Source of the DNA: Thauera sp.
GTDB lineage: Bacteria > Pseudomonadota > Gammaproteobacteria > Burkholderiales > Rhodocyclaceae
Direction of reading: 5' to 3'
DNA length: 64,000 nucleotides
Assembly (NCBI GenBank): GCA_017302295.1
Contig: JAFLDS010000004.1
Coordinates: 62,001-126,000, forward strand
This document shows, one piece after another, positions 27,156 through 35,692 of the stretch. Each line of letters opens with the position of its first letter. Positions within the stretch are counted from its first letter, which is position 1. Under the pieces are notes generated by a model. It did no database searches and had not been told where the DNA came from. It saw nothing but the letters and a program-made list of their open reading frames with translations. The position numbers and the translations under genes were made by a program.

Positions 27156-28121
27156 ATGAGCACCCGTGAACGCCCTCCCACCGTCTCCATCGTCATGCCG
27201 TGCTACAACGCCGCGGCACACCTCGCCACTAGCGTCGGCAGCGTGCTCGCCCAGCGTTTCGACGACTGGGAACTGATCGCCATTGACGACGGCTCCCGCG
27301 ACACGACGCTGGCCTGGCTGGAGTCACAAACCGACCCCCGCATCCGAGTGCACTCCCAACCAAACCAAGGAGTGAGCGCAACACGCAACGCCGGACTGCA
27401 ACTCGCCCGCGGTCGCTACCTCGCCTTCCTCGACGCCGACGACACCTGGGCCCCGGACTATCTGCAGCGCATGGCCGCCGCACTTGACGCGCACCCCGGC
27501 GCTGTCCTCGCCTACTGCGGCTGGCAGAATCTGGGGCTTTCCGGTGGCCGGGGGGCGCCCTTCGTGCCCCCCGACTACGAAACCCCCGACAAGGCCGAGA
27601 CGCTTTTCGCGGGCTGCCGATGGCCGATCCACGCCGCCCTTACCCGCCGCGACGCCCTGCTCGCCGCAGGCGGCTTCGAGCCCACCCTGAAGAACGCCGA
27701 GGACTATCACCTGTGGCTGAAGGTCGCGATACCCGCCCCGATCGTCAGGGTCCCCGAGGTGCTCGCCTTCTACCATTTTCATGGCCGGGAGCAGGCCTCG
27801 GGGAATCACGCGCGAGCGGCATTGCATCACTGGCATGCGCAGTTGCACTACCTTAAGATCAACCCGGCCCTCCAGACCCGCCTGGGTGGTCGACGAATCC
27901 GCGAACTGACCGCAGGCGAACTGCTCCGGCGGGGCTATCTCCGCTACTGGGCGAGGGATCTCCCCGCCGCGCGCACGATCTTCCGCAAAGTCATGCGGCT
28001 AGGTTACGGAACGCTGCGCGACTGGAAATACATGCTGCCATCGCTATTGCCGCTAAAGATGCATCGAATGCTGCTCGACCGCATTGACGGCAGTCGGTCG
28101 CACTCCCAACCGAACCCATGA
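27156..28121 (+). CDS. Glycosyltransferase family 2
   Basis: 321-residue GT-A glycosyltransferase. VSIVMPCYNAAAHLATSVGS at the N-terminus, LIAIDDGSRDTTLAWL for nucleotide binding, and the DxD-type metal motif in LAFLDADDTWAPDYL. The C-terminal third has basic helices without a clear membrane segment. It would add one sugar to the repeat unit; donor and acceptor are not readable. It overlaps the next glycosyltransferase gene by 4 bases. Confidence 0.92.
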   Translation: MSTRERPPTVSIVMPCYNAAAHLATSVGSVLAQRFDDWELIAIDDGSRDTTLAWLESQTDPRIRVHSQPNQGVSATRNAGLQLARGRYLAFLDADDTWAPDYLQRMAAALDAHPGAVLAYCGWQNLGLSGGRGAPFVPPDYETPDKAETLFAGCRWPIHAALTRRDALLAAGGFEPTLKNAEDYHLWLKVAIPAPIVRVPEVLAFYHFHGREQASGNHARAALHHWHAQLHYLKINPALQTRLGGRRIRELTAGELLRRGYLRYWARDLPAARTIFRKVMRLGYGTLRDWKYMLPSLLPLKMHRMLLDRIDGSRSHSQPNP

Positions 28122-29059
28122 CGATGCTCACCTTCGCCTTCTGCACCTTCAACCGCTGCGAGCGCCTCGAAAAACTCGTCGGCGCGATGCGCGCGCAGAC
28201 CTGCCCGGTCCCATTCGAGATCCTCGCGATCAACAACAACAGTTCGGATGCGACGCTCCAGGTCCTCGAGCACCTGTCGCGCCAGCCTGGCCCTCGGCTG
28301 CGCTGGGTGACCGAGGAAACCCAGGGCATCGTCCCCGCCCGCAATCGCGCGATCGCCGAGGCGCTGGGCAGCGACATCCTCGTCTTCATCGACGACGACG
28401 AACTGCCGGACCCCGGCATGCTTGAGGCCGCCGCAGACGCGATCCTGAACGAAGGTGCCGAATGCGTCGGCGGCCGCATCCGGATCGACTTCGAGCCCTT
28501 CGGTCGCCCCGGCTGGCTCGACGACGAGGTTGCTGGCTTCCTGGGTGCACTCGATCATGGCCCCTCTCCACTCTGGGTGCAGGACGAAAGGACACCCGTC
28601 TGGAGCGGCAACGTCGCCTACCGCATGGAGATCTTCCGCGCCGACCCGGCGCTGCGCTTCGACATCCGCTACAACCGCGAAGGCGCGGGCATCGGTGGCG
28701 GTTCGGATGCGATCATGTTCAGAACGCTGCTGGCGCGCAAGGCGCGAATCCGCTATCGCCCGGACATGGTCATCCGCCATCTGGTCGACGAATGGAAGCT
28801 GCAGCGCCGCTATTTCCTGCGGTTGCACTACCGGGCAGGCCTGCGCCGCGGGCGCTACCAGCTTCCCGAGTACCCGCGCACGGTAATGGGTGTTCCCCCT
28901 TTCCTGATTGCGCAATACCTGCGACAGGCGACTCAGGCGCTCGGCATGCAGCTTGTCGGCCGCCCGGGCGCCCTGCGTCAGGGGATGAATGCCGCCAACA
29001 CGCTCGGCTGCCTCCTCGGCTACTCACAGCGGTCTTCGCACCCGACGCCGCAGGAGTAA
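28118..29059 (+). CDS. Glycosyltransferase family 2
   Basis: 313 residues. The N-terminus reads LTFAFCTFNRCERLEKLVGA, with ILAINNNSSD and the metal motif DILVFIDDDELPDPGM; an acidic loop GAGIGGGSDAIMF lies in the catalytic half. Its arrangement (CTFNR, FIDDDE) is close to the N-terminal domain of the large fusion at 30914-34042, so the two may be related paralogues. Its start overlaps the previous gene (ATGA). The sulfotransferase gene follows 3 bases after the stop. Confidence 0.92.
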   Translation: MTMLTFAFCTFNRCERLEKLVGAMRAQTCPVPFEILAINNNSSDATLQVLEHLSRQPGPRLRWVTEETQGIVPARNRAIAEALGSDILVFIDDDELPDPGMLEAAADAILNEGAECVGGRIRIDFEPFGRPGWLDDEVAGFLGALDHGPSPLWVQDERTPVWSGNVAYRMEIFRADPALRFDIRYNREGAGIGGGSDAIMFRTLLARKARIRYRPDMVIRHLVDEWKLQRRYFLRLHYRAGLRRGRYQLPEYPRTVMGVPPFLIAQYLRQATQALGMQLVGRPGALRQGMNAANTLGCLLGYSQRSSHPTPQE

Positions 29060-29062
29060 CGC

Positions 29063-30025
29063 ATGTCGTTTTCTCAACTGCAGCGCGTCGCGAAGCTCCT
29101 CGACCCGGAGATCCGCAGCAAGAATCTCGATGCGCTCCGCCTGCGCGCCCGAGAGCTTTACTGGGCTGCAACCCGCCCGTCCCAGCCCGACCCCGTCTTC
29201 GTCATCGGCTGCTCGCGCTCCGGAACCACCGTCACCTTTGAGACGATCGCCGCATCCGGCCATTTCCGGCACTTCGACTACGAACTGCCGCAGTTCTGGA
29301 ACAGCCTGCGCGGCCCGCTCAACAACGGCTGGGCGTCGGAGGCCGTCGATGCGTCCGAGGCGCGTCCCGAACATCGTGACCGCGCGCTGGCCTATTTCTA
29401 CGCCCGCCTCGGCGCCGGCCCGGTGCTCGACAAGACCTGCATCAACACGATGCGCGTGGGCTACCTGCACAAGCTGTTCCCACAGGCAAAGTTCGTTTTC
29501 ATCCAGCGCGACGGCCGCGACAACGTCAGCTCGATGATGGACGGCTGGCGCCTCGGGCGCACCGACGGTGGCTTCGGGCTGGAGAAGTTCCTCGGCCCCT
29601 CGCCCGAACCTGTTGCGATCAACGGCGGCGAGTTCCGCGAATGGCACTTCTTCCTGCCGCCCGGCTGGCGCGACTACAACCACGCCTCGCTCGAGGAGGT
29701 GTGCGCCTTCCAGTGGCTGAGCATGAACCGCCTCGCACTCGACGCCGCGCGGCAGATTCCGCCCGGGCAATGGATCCGGGTTCGGTACGAGGACATCTTC
29801 GAGCGCCCGGTCGATATGTTCCGAGAAGTCTTCGAACGTCTCGACGTACCCTTCACCGACGCGATGCGGGCGCATTGCACCGGCCTCGTCAGCCGGCCCA
29901 CCAGCGTGGTCAAGGGCAAGCCCAAGCAGCAGAAGTGGAAGGAGAGCAACCCCGCCGCGATCGAGCGCATCCTGCCGACCATCGCGCCGCTGATGCGCGA
30001 GATGGGGTACGACCCCGATGCGTGA
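29063..30025 (+). CDS. Sulfotransferase (PAPS-dependent, P-loop)
   Basis: 320 residues with both PAPS-binding signatures: the 5'-phosphosulfate loop VFVIGCSRSGTTV (CSRSGTT at residues 50-56) and the 3'-phosphate loop FIQRDGRDNVSSMMDGW (around 145-162). A later RVRYEDIFERPVDMF segment is also typical of carbohydrate sulfotransferases. It would transfer sulfate from PAPS to a hydroxyl or amino group of the glycan. A clear AGGAG ribosome site precedes the ATG. It is flanked by glycosyltransferase genes, which points to a sugar acceptor. CysD/CysNC encoded 23 kb away can supply PAPS and CysQ can remove PAP. Confidence 0.9.
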   Translation: MSFSQLQRVAKLLDPEIRSKNLDALRLRARELYWAATRPSQPDPVFVIGCSRSGTTVTFETIAASGHFRHFDYELPQFWNSLRGPLNNGWASEAVDASEARPEHRDRALAYFYARLGAGPVLDKTCINTMRVGYLHKLFPQAKFVFIQRDGRDNVSSMMDGWRLGRTDGGFGLEKFLGPSPEPVAINGGEFREWHFFLPPGWRDYNHASLEEVCAFQWLSMNRLALDAARQIPPGQWIRVRYEDIFERPVDMFREVFERLDVPFTDAMRAHCTGLVSRPTSVVKGKPKQQKWKESNPAAIERILPTIAPLMREMGYDPDA

Positions 30026-30917
30026 CACGGCACCGGCAGTCAGCGTCGTCATCCCCGCCTACAACGCCGCCTGGTGCGTGCGCCGCGCCGTCGACAGCGT
30101 GCTGGCACAGACCTTCAGCGACTTCGAGCTGATCGTCGTCGACGACGGCAGCACCGACGACACCGCAGCGGTGCTGAACACCTACAGCGACCGGCTGCGC
30201 ATCGTCAGCAAACCGAACGGCGGCCTCAGCAGCGCGCGCAACGCCGGCATCGACGCCGCTCGCGGCCGCTACGTCGCCTTCCTCGATGCCGACGACTGGT
30301 GGCTCCCCGAGAAGCTTGCGCGCCAGGTCGCGCTGATGGACGCCGACCCGGCGCTGGTGTTCTGCTCCACCGCGGCACGCATCGAATCGCCCGAGGGCGA
30401 GCCGCTCGGCGAATGGGCTTGCGCGCGCAGCGCGCTCCCCACGCTGGAGGCGATCTTCGCCACCAACGCCCACGTCGCCGGCAGCGGCTCCGCGGTGCTC
30501 GCGCGCCGCGACGCCTTCGCCCGCAGCGGCGGCTTCGACGAGACCCTGCGCAGCCTCGAAGACATCGACATGTGGATGCGGCTGGCCGCCATCGGCGGCT
30601 ACGCCTGCGTACCGCAAGCGCTCGCGGTGATCCTGAAACGCCCGGGCAGCATGAGCGGCAACCTCGACGTGATGCGCGACGCCGCCATCACCGTGATGCG
30701 CAAGAACCGCCCCCTGCTGCCGCGCGCACGGCGCGGCGGCTTCTGGCGCCACGCCTACGCCGGCATGCTGTCCGATTTTGCCAAGTGGGCCTGGCGCTCC
30801 AACCGCCGCCGCCAGGCCCTCGGCGACGCGCTCGCCGGCCTGTGCCTGTCTCCGCTGGGGCGCGGGCGCCTGATGCTCGGCCTGCTGCTCGCCATGATGA
30901 CGAACCGAACCGTATGA
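30018..30917 (+). CDS. Glycosyltransferase family 2
   Basis: 299-residue GT-A enzyme: VSVVIPAYNAAWCVRRAVDS, ELIVVDDGSTDDTAAVL, GGLSSARNAGIDAARGRYVA and the metal motif FLDADDWWLPEKL. The ATG overlaps the sulfotransferase stop by 8 bases and the stop overlaps the next start by 4, so it is in the middle of a tightly coupled run. Basic C-terminal region without clear membrane helices. Sugar specificity unknown. Confidence 0.93.
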   Translation: MRDTAPAVSVVIPAYNAAWCVRRAVDSVLAQTFSDFELIVVDDGSTDDTAAVLNTYSDRLRIVSKPNGGLSSARNAGIDAARGRYVAFLDADDWWLPEKLARQVALMDADPALVFCSTAARIESPEGEPLGEWACARSALPTLEAIFATNAHVAGSGSAVLARRDAFARSGGFDETLRSLEDIDMWMRLAAIGGYACVPQALAVILKRPGSMSGNLDVMRDAAITVMRKNRPLLPRARRGGFWRHAYAGMLSDFAKWAWRSNRRRQALGDALAGLCLSPLGRGRLMLGLLLAMMTNRTV

Positions 30918-33900
30918 ACATGTCGGAAGCGCCGCTGCAGATCACCGTCCTGATCTGCACCCACAACCGTGTCGACCTGCTGGGCAAGGCCATCGCCTCG
31001 CTCAACCGCGCCACCCGGCCAGCCAACGCCGACATCCGCCTGTTCGTCGTCGCCAACGCCTGCACCGACGGCACGCACGGCTTCCTCGACGCCTACGCGT
31101 CCGAAGCCGGCCGCCTGCCGCTCGACTGGATCGCCGAGCCCACGCCGGGCAAGTCGCATGCGCTCAATCGCGCGCTGCCGATGCTCACCGCGCCCATCGT
31201 CGCCTTCGTCGACGACGACCACCGCGTCGATGAAGGCTATCTCGCCGGCGTCGCCGACGCGGCGCGCACCTGGCCCGAAGCGGGGCTGATCTGCGGACGC
31301 ATCCTGCCCGACTGGGACGGCACCGAACCCGAGTGGGTGCACGAAGCCGGCCCCTATCGCATCTACCCGCTGCCCGTGCCGCGCTACGACCAGGGCGACA
31401 CGCCGATGCGCATCGATCTCGACGGCAACATCCCCGGCGGCGGCAACCTCGTCGCCCGGCTCGAGGTCACGCGCAACACCGGCCCCTTCCTGACCGAACT
31501 CGGCCCCACCGGCCACGACCTCGGCGGCGCCGAAGATCTCGAATGGGTCCGCCGCGCCATGCGCCAGGGCGCAGTGCTGCGCTACGCGCCCGGCATCGTC
31601 CAGCACCACTACGTCGATGGCGAGCGCCTCACCCTGTCCTACCTGATGCGCAAGGGCTTCCAGCGCTCGAAGTCCGTCATGCGTTTCCGCCGCACCGAGG
31701 GCGGCGTGCCGCTCTACATGTGGCGCAAGGTCAGCCGCTACGCGGTGCGCAGCGCCCTGTCGATCCGCGCCCAGGCGCGGCGCTTCTACCTCGTCCGCCT
31801 GGCATCGTCGCTCGGCGAGATGAGCGGCATGCGCGAAGCCGAAGTGCAGCGCCGCCGGCGCGCGCGCCTGCCCCGCCTACCCGAGCAGAACCGCCTCTAC
31901 CTTACCGGTCTCGCCGCGCTCGCCGCCTTCGTCGCCGCGGCATTCGCCTCCGGCGGACGCTTCGATGACGCCGTCCTCCCGGCGCTCGGCATCGCGCTCC
32001 TGATGACCCTGTCCCTGGCGGTGAAGTCCGTCCGCGACTTCTCGCAGACCGGCCCCCGCCTGCGCGACGAGATCCTTTCCCGCTACCGCAGCTACGTCCC
32101 GTTCGCGATGGGGCGCCTCGGCTTCTGGACTTTCGGCGTCGGTTTCTTCGCCGCCCTGCCGGGTTCGGTGCTGGCCGTCGCTGGCGCGGAAGCGCTGGGC
32201 ACACCGCACAGCTGGCTGACCGGAAGCCTCGGCGCCCTGCTGTCGCTGGGCATCGGCACCGCCTACGTCGGATGCCACGCCCTGATACACAACCCCGGGC
32301 TCATCGTCAGTTCCTGGCAATACCGCACCCGCCACCTGCACCGGCTGTGGCACCGCCTGTCGGCGCCCGGCCTCGAACGGTTCGCGCGCACAGGGGCAAT
32401 CGCCGTCGGTGCGCTCACCATCGCGCTCGTCGCCGCCCTCTCCACCCGCGGCTTCACCGACGCCGCCCTTGCGCTCCTGTGCCTCCTGATCGGCTACGTC
32501 TGCCTCATCCACTTCGCCCTCGCCGAGCCCGAGGGACGGGCTCGCAACCGCCGCAACAGCGGGCCGCCCAACCTGCTGCTGATCGGCTCCGACACCCTGC
32601 GCGCAGACCGCATCGGCGCCAGGCGCAACGGGCAATCGCTCACGCCCAACATCGACCGCCTCGCCGCATCGGGCACGCAGTTCTCGGCCTGCTACGTGCC
32701 CTGCGCGCGCACCGCGCCCAGCCTCATCTCGATGCTCACCGGCACCTGGCCGCACACCCACGGCATCCGCGACAACTTCGTCGCCGACGACGAAACCAAG
32801 CTCGAGGTTGCCTCGCTTCCCGGCCTCCTGCGCGCACTGGGCTATCGCAACGCCGCGGTGTCGGACTGGTGCGGGGCCGACCTGGGCAAGTTCTCACTGG
32901 GCTTCGACATCCTCGATCTGCCCGACGACCAGTGGAATCTGCGCTACCTGATCCGCCAGGGGCCGAAGGACATCCGCCTGTTCCTGTCGCTGTTCCTGCA
33001 CAACCGCATCGGCCGCCTCGTGCTGCCCGAGCTCTATTACCTCGGCGGCGTCCCGCAGACCACCCGTCTGGGGCAACGCGGCCGCCGCATGCTGTCGCGT
33101 CTGGCCGAGGCCAATCAGCCCTTCCTGCTCAACCTCTTCTACTCGACGACGCACCCGCCCTTCTCGTCCGAATACCCCTACTACCTGCAGCACGCGGCCC
33201 CCGCCTACGACGGCGAATCGAAGTTCGCCATGGCACGCCTGAGCGACCCGTTCGAGATCATCCGCCGCCAGGGCGAGCCCCGCGAAGAGTTCGATCTCGA
33301 CCAGATCCTCAACCTCTACGACGGCTGCGTCGCCCAGTTCGACGCCGAGGTCGGGAAGGTTCTCAACCACCTCGAATCGAGCGGCCTCGCCGAGAACACC
33401 ATCGTCGTGCTGTACAGCGACCACGGCATGGAGTTCTTCGAGCACGGCACCTGGGGCCAGGGCAATTCCGCGCTGGGCGACTTCAGCGCGCGCGTGCCCC
33501 TCATCATCGCCGACCCGCGCCAGCCCGGCGGCCAGCGCGTCGATCAGGTCGTCCGTACCATCGACCTCGTGCCCACGCTGCTCGAACTGCTTCCCGCGCC
33601 CTCGGTGAAATGTGACGGCACCTCCCTCGTCCCCGCCATGACCGGCGCGCACGACCTGAAGCTGGGCGCTTTCAATGAAACCGGGATCTGGATCACGCCC
33701 GCACCGGGGCTACCGGACAATCACCTGAAGTATCCCGACCTGCTCGAACTGCTGGATGTGCCGGATGATGCATCCGGCACCCTCGCCATCAAGTCCGAAT
33801 ACCAGAGCATCGTCCTGCTCGCCAAGGATCGCATGGTGCGCGACGGCTGCTGGAAGCTCGTCTATCAGCCGCTCGACGAAGGCAAACAGCTCAGGCTCTA

Positions 33901-34042
33901 CAACGTCGAGAACGACCCGGGCTGCACGAAGGACATCGCCCCGGACCATCCCGAACATGTCGCGCGGCTGTGGGCCGAACTCCGCAACTGGATGGCGGGC
34001 GACATGGTGCTGCGGCGTGACGTGCGAGTCACGCCGAGTTGA
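30914..34042 (+). CDS. Fusion: family 2 glycosyltransferase + membrane region + sulfatase-like (alkaline phosphatase superfamily) domain
   Basis: 1042 residues. Residues 1-320 are a GT2 domain: ITVLICTHNRVDLLGKAIAS, and the metal motif VAFVDDDHRVDEGY (DDDH at 100-103). Residues about 330-540 carry several hydrophobic helices (for example LAALAAFVAAAFASGG, LLCLLIGYVCLIHFAL). Residues about 550-1042 are a sulfatase-like domain: LLLIGSDTLRADRIGA (metal Asp560), the nucleophile region CARTAPSLISMLTG with Thr600 in the place where sulfatases have Cys or Ser, and YSDHGMEFFEHG (Asp836/His837). Thr is the nucleophile in phosphoethanolamine and phosphoglycerol transferases, so transfer or hydrolysis of a phospho group is as likely as sulfate removal. 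The start ATG overlaps the preceding stop (ATGA); the longer frame upstream is a shadow. Confidence 0.85.
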   Translation: MNMSEAPLQITVLICTHNRVDLLGKAIASLNRATRPANADIRLFVVANACTDGTHGFLDAYASEAGRLPLDWIAEPTPGKSHALNRALPMLTAPIVAFVDDDHRVDEGYLAGVADAARTWPEAGLICGRILPDWDGTEPEWVHEAGPYRIYPLPVPRYDQGDTPMRIDLDGNIPGGGNLVARLEVTRNTGPFLTELGPTGHDLGGAEDLEWVRRAMRQGAVLRYAPGIVQHHYVDGERLTLSYLMRKGFQRSKSVMRFRRTEGGVPLYMWRKVSRYAVRSALSIRAQARRFYLVRLASSLGEMSGMREAEVQRRRRARLPRLPEQNRLYLTGLAALAAFVAAAFASGGRFDDAVLPALGIALLMTLSLAVKSVRDFSQTGPRLRDEILSRYRSYVPFAMGRLGFWTFGVGFFAALPGSVLAVAGAEALGTPHSWLTGSLGALLSLGIGTAYVGCHALIHNPGLIVSSWQYRTRHLHRLWHRLSAPGLERFARTGAIAVGALTIALVAALSTRGFTDAALALLCLLIGYVCLIHFALAEPEGRARNRRNSGPPNLLLIGSDTLRADRIGARRNGQSLTPNIDRLAASGTQFSACYVPCARTAPSLISMLTGTWPHTHGIRDNFVADDETKLEVASLPGLLRALGYRNAAVSDWCGADLGKFSLGFDILDLPDDQWNLRYLIRQGPKDIRLFLSLFLHNRIGRLVLPELYYLGGVPQTTRLGQRGRRMLSRLAEANQPFLLNLFYSTTHPPFSSEYPYYLQHAAPAYDGESKFAMARLSDPFEIIRRQGEPREEFDLDQILNLYDGCVAQFDAEVGKVLNHLESSGLAENTIVVLYSDHGMEFFEHGTWGQGNSALGDFSARVPLIIADPRQPGGQRVDQVVRTIDLVPTLLELLPAPSVKCDGTSLVPAMTGAHDLKLGAFNETGIWITPAPGLPDNHLKYPDLLELLDVPDDASGTLAIKSEYQSIVLLAKDRMVRDGCWKLVYQPLDEGKQLRLYNVENDPGCTKDIAPDHPEHVARLWAELRNWMAGDMVLRRDVRVTPS

Positions 34043-34063
34043 GGACAAGGACCGGGACAGCGC

Positions 34064-35692
34064 TCAGCTCGCCGAGGCGCCCGAACAGCCCCCGCCGGGC
34101 ACGCGGAAGATGTAGGCGGGCTTTTGCTGGGTCATGGCACTCAGCGGTCCTCGAACCTTTTCCGCGATCGATCCCGGGAGCCTTGCGGCGAGAGCCTTGA
34201 AGAACTGGAAGATGTAAGGCATAGCGAGCTCCGGGGCGGCATCGAGCGTTCCGCTCGGTTCCCAGCACGACGGAGCCTGCGCGCGCGCCCAGCCCCGGGA
34301 GTAGCCCCAGTCCGCCGTTTCGGAGTCGAACACGACATAGGCCGGTCCGGCTCGCCCGACCTCATTCATCGAACCCGTCATCGCCTGTATGCGGACCGTT
34401 TGTCCTTGTGGATCCACGAGCGCGTCGAAATTCGCCGCCCGCTGCGCACCGATTGCTCCATAAACCGACGCCCCCGAATTCTGTTTTGCAAAAGCGACCG
34501 TCGCTTTGCTGTTGGCAGTGAAGACGGCGACGACATTTTTTTCCAGCGCCGACAGTACGGCGGCCGGCACGATAATCAACACCATTGCAGCCGAGAGGCT
34601 GCGGCCCTTGAGCTTCGCCAGCGCAACCCCGCCCAGCAAGGCAAGGGGCGCCATGAACATGAGCATGTAATTCACCTGTTTGGTAATCAGCTTGAGCGGC
34701 GCAAGTGCCACCGGCAGGAGCGAGAAAAGCAGCAGCATCCCCATGCTCCACCAAACCACGAATCCCGTCGAATCACTCCCCTCAGCGCGCGCATGCTTCG
34801 AACGAGCCCAGACAAGCAGCCCAGCCAGCGCCAGATATCCCAGAAGCCAGGTGTGATAAGGCTTTGCAAACAGATACTGCGGATAGAACAGCGGGCTGTC
34901 GATGACGCTGGCAAACCGTGCGTCATCGCCCGAATAAGCCGACACCGAACCACCAGCGATACGGAACGCGTAGAGTGGATCGCCTGCCACCGCATTGAAG
35001 AACAACAGGTTAGCTCCAACCATCGCACCAAAGCCCAGCAGCATCCAACCCCAGCGCCAGTTCCAGCAGCGGAAGACGACGGGGAACGTCAGGAAGATCG
35101 CAAGAAAGACGACGGTGCTTTCCTTGATCCACAAGACCATGCCGGCCGCCAGGCCCGCCAGGAGAAAATGGAAGGGCCGCCCGCTCTTCTGCCCCAACCA
35201 GAACAACAGGAACGTCGCGGTCATGAACAAGGCCAGGGGCGGATCCGCCATCAGGCGCCCCGCGTAGTGCACGTGCAGCGGCAAGGTCCCGAGCAGCAGC
35301 CCCCCTAGAGCCGCCGCGCGCAAACCTACGATCCGATTACCAATCAGGATGAGCAAAGCGATCTCGGCTATCGAGCACGACAATGTCCACAGATTGGCAA
35401 CCACTTCCGTCTGGCCGAACACGTACATCAGGCCAGCGATCGGCAACTGGAACCCGTAGCGTATCGAACCGATGTAATTCGTCGGCGAAAAATCCCCGCT
35501 CAGCGCGCGAACCGCTGCTCCCAGATACGTCACTTCATCCGAGCCATAGAAGCCCGTATAGAAGTAGAGCCGCTGGACGAGGCTGAGCAACAACACGGTC
35601 GCCGCGGCCACCCAGAGTCGATTATCCGAAAGGGCGACAGGTGCTGCCGGAACCCAATCCGCCTTCGATGCCGTTCGCGCGAAACCGCTCAT
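34064..35692 (-). CDS. ArnT/GT39-like membrane glycosyltransferase
   Basis: 542-residue protein with a dozen or so hydrophobic helices, then a C-terminal soluble tail of about 130 residues. The first outer loop holds the acidic pair in TGFYGSDEVTYLGAAVRA, the hallmark of GT-C enzymes such as ArnT and PMT that use polyprenyl-phosphate sugars. A second landmark is HVHYAGRLMADPPLALFM. It probably adds a sugar on the periplasmic side. The ATG at 35692 overlaps the wecE stop (ATGA). This gene ends the minus-strand run; the plus-strand fusion gene stops 21 bases away, with no obvious terminator between. Confidence 0.85.
   Translation of the reverse strand: MSGFARTASKADWVPAAPVALSDNRLWVAAATVLLLSLVQRLYFYTGFYGSDEVTYLGAAVRALSGDFSPTNYIGSIRYGFQLPIAGLMYVFGQTEVVANLWTLSCSIAEIALLILIGNRIVGLRAAALGGLLLGTLPLHVHYAGRLMADPPLALFMTATFLLFWLGQKSGRPFHFLLAGLAAGMVLWIKESTVVFLAIFLTFPVVFRCWNWRWGWMLLGFGAMVGANLLFFNAVAGDPLYAFRIAGGSVSAYSGDDARFASVIDSPLFYPQYLFAKPYHTWLLGYLALAGLLVWARSKHARAEGSDSTGFVVWWSMGMLLLFSLLPVALAPLKLITKQVNYMLMFMAPLALLGGVALAKLKGRSLSAAMVLIIVPAAVLSALEKNVVAVFTANSKATVAFAKQNSGASVYGAIGAQRAANFDALVDPQGQTVRIQAMTGSMNEVGRAGPAYVVFDSETADWGYSRGWARAQAPSCWEPSGTLDAAPELAMPYIFQFFKALAARLPGSIAEKVRGPLSAMTQQKPAYIFRVPGGGCSGASAS

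Noticed and set aside
32702-32743. Formylglycine-type sulfatase motif (Cys-x-Pro-x-Arg) in the fusion protein
   Set aside because: Thr and Leu stand in the places of the essential Cys/Ser and Arg, so the region cannot be a standard FGly sulfatase site.
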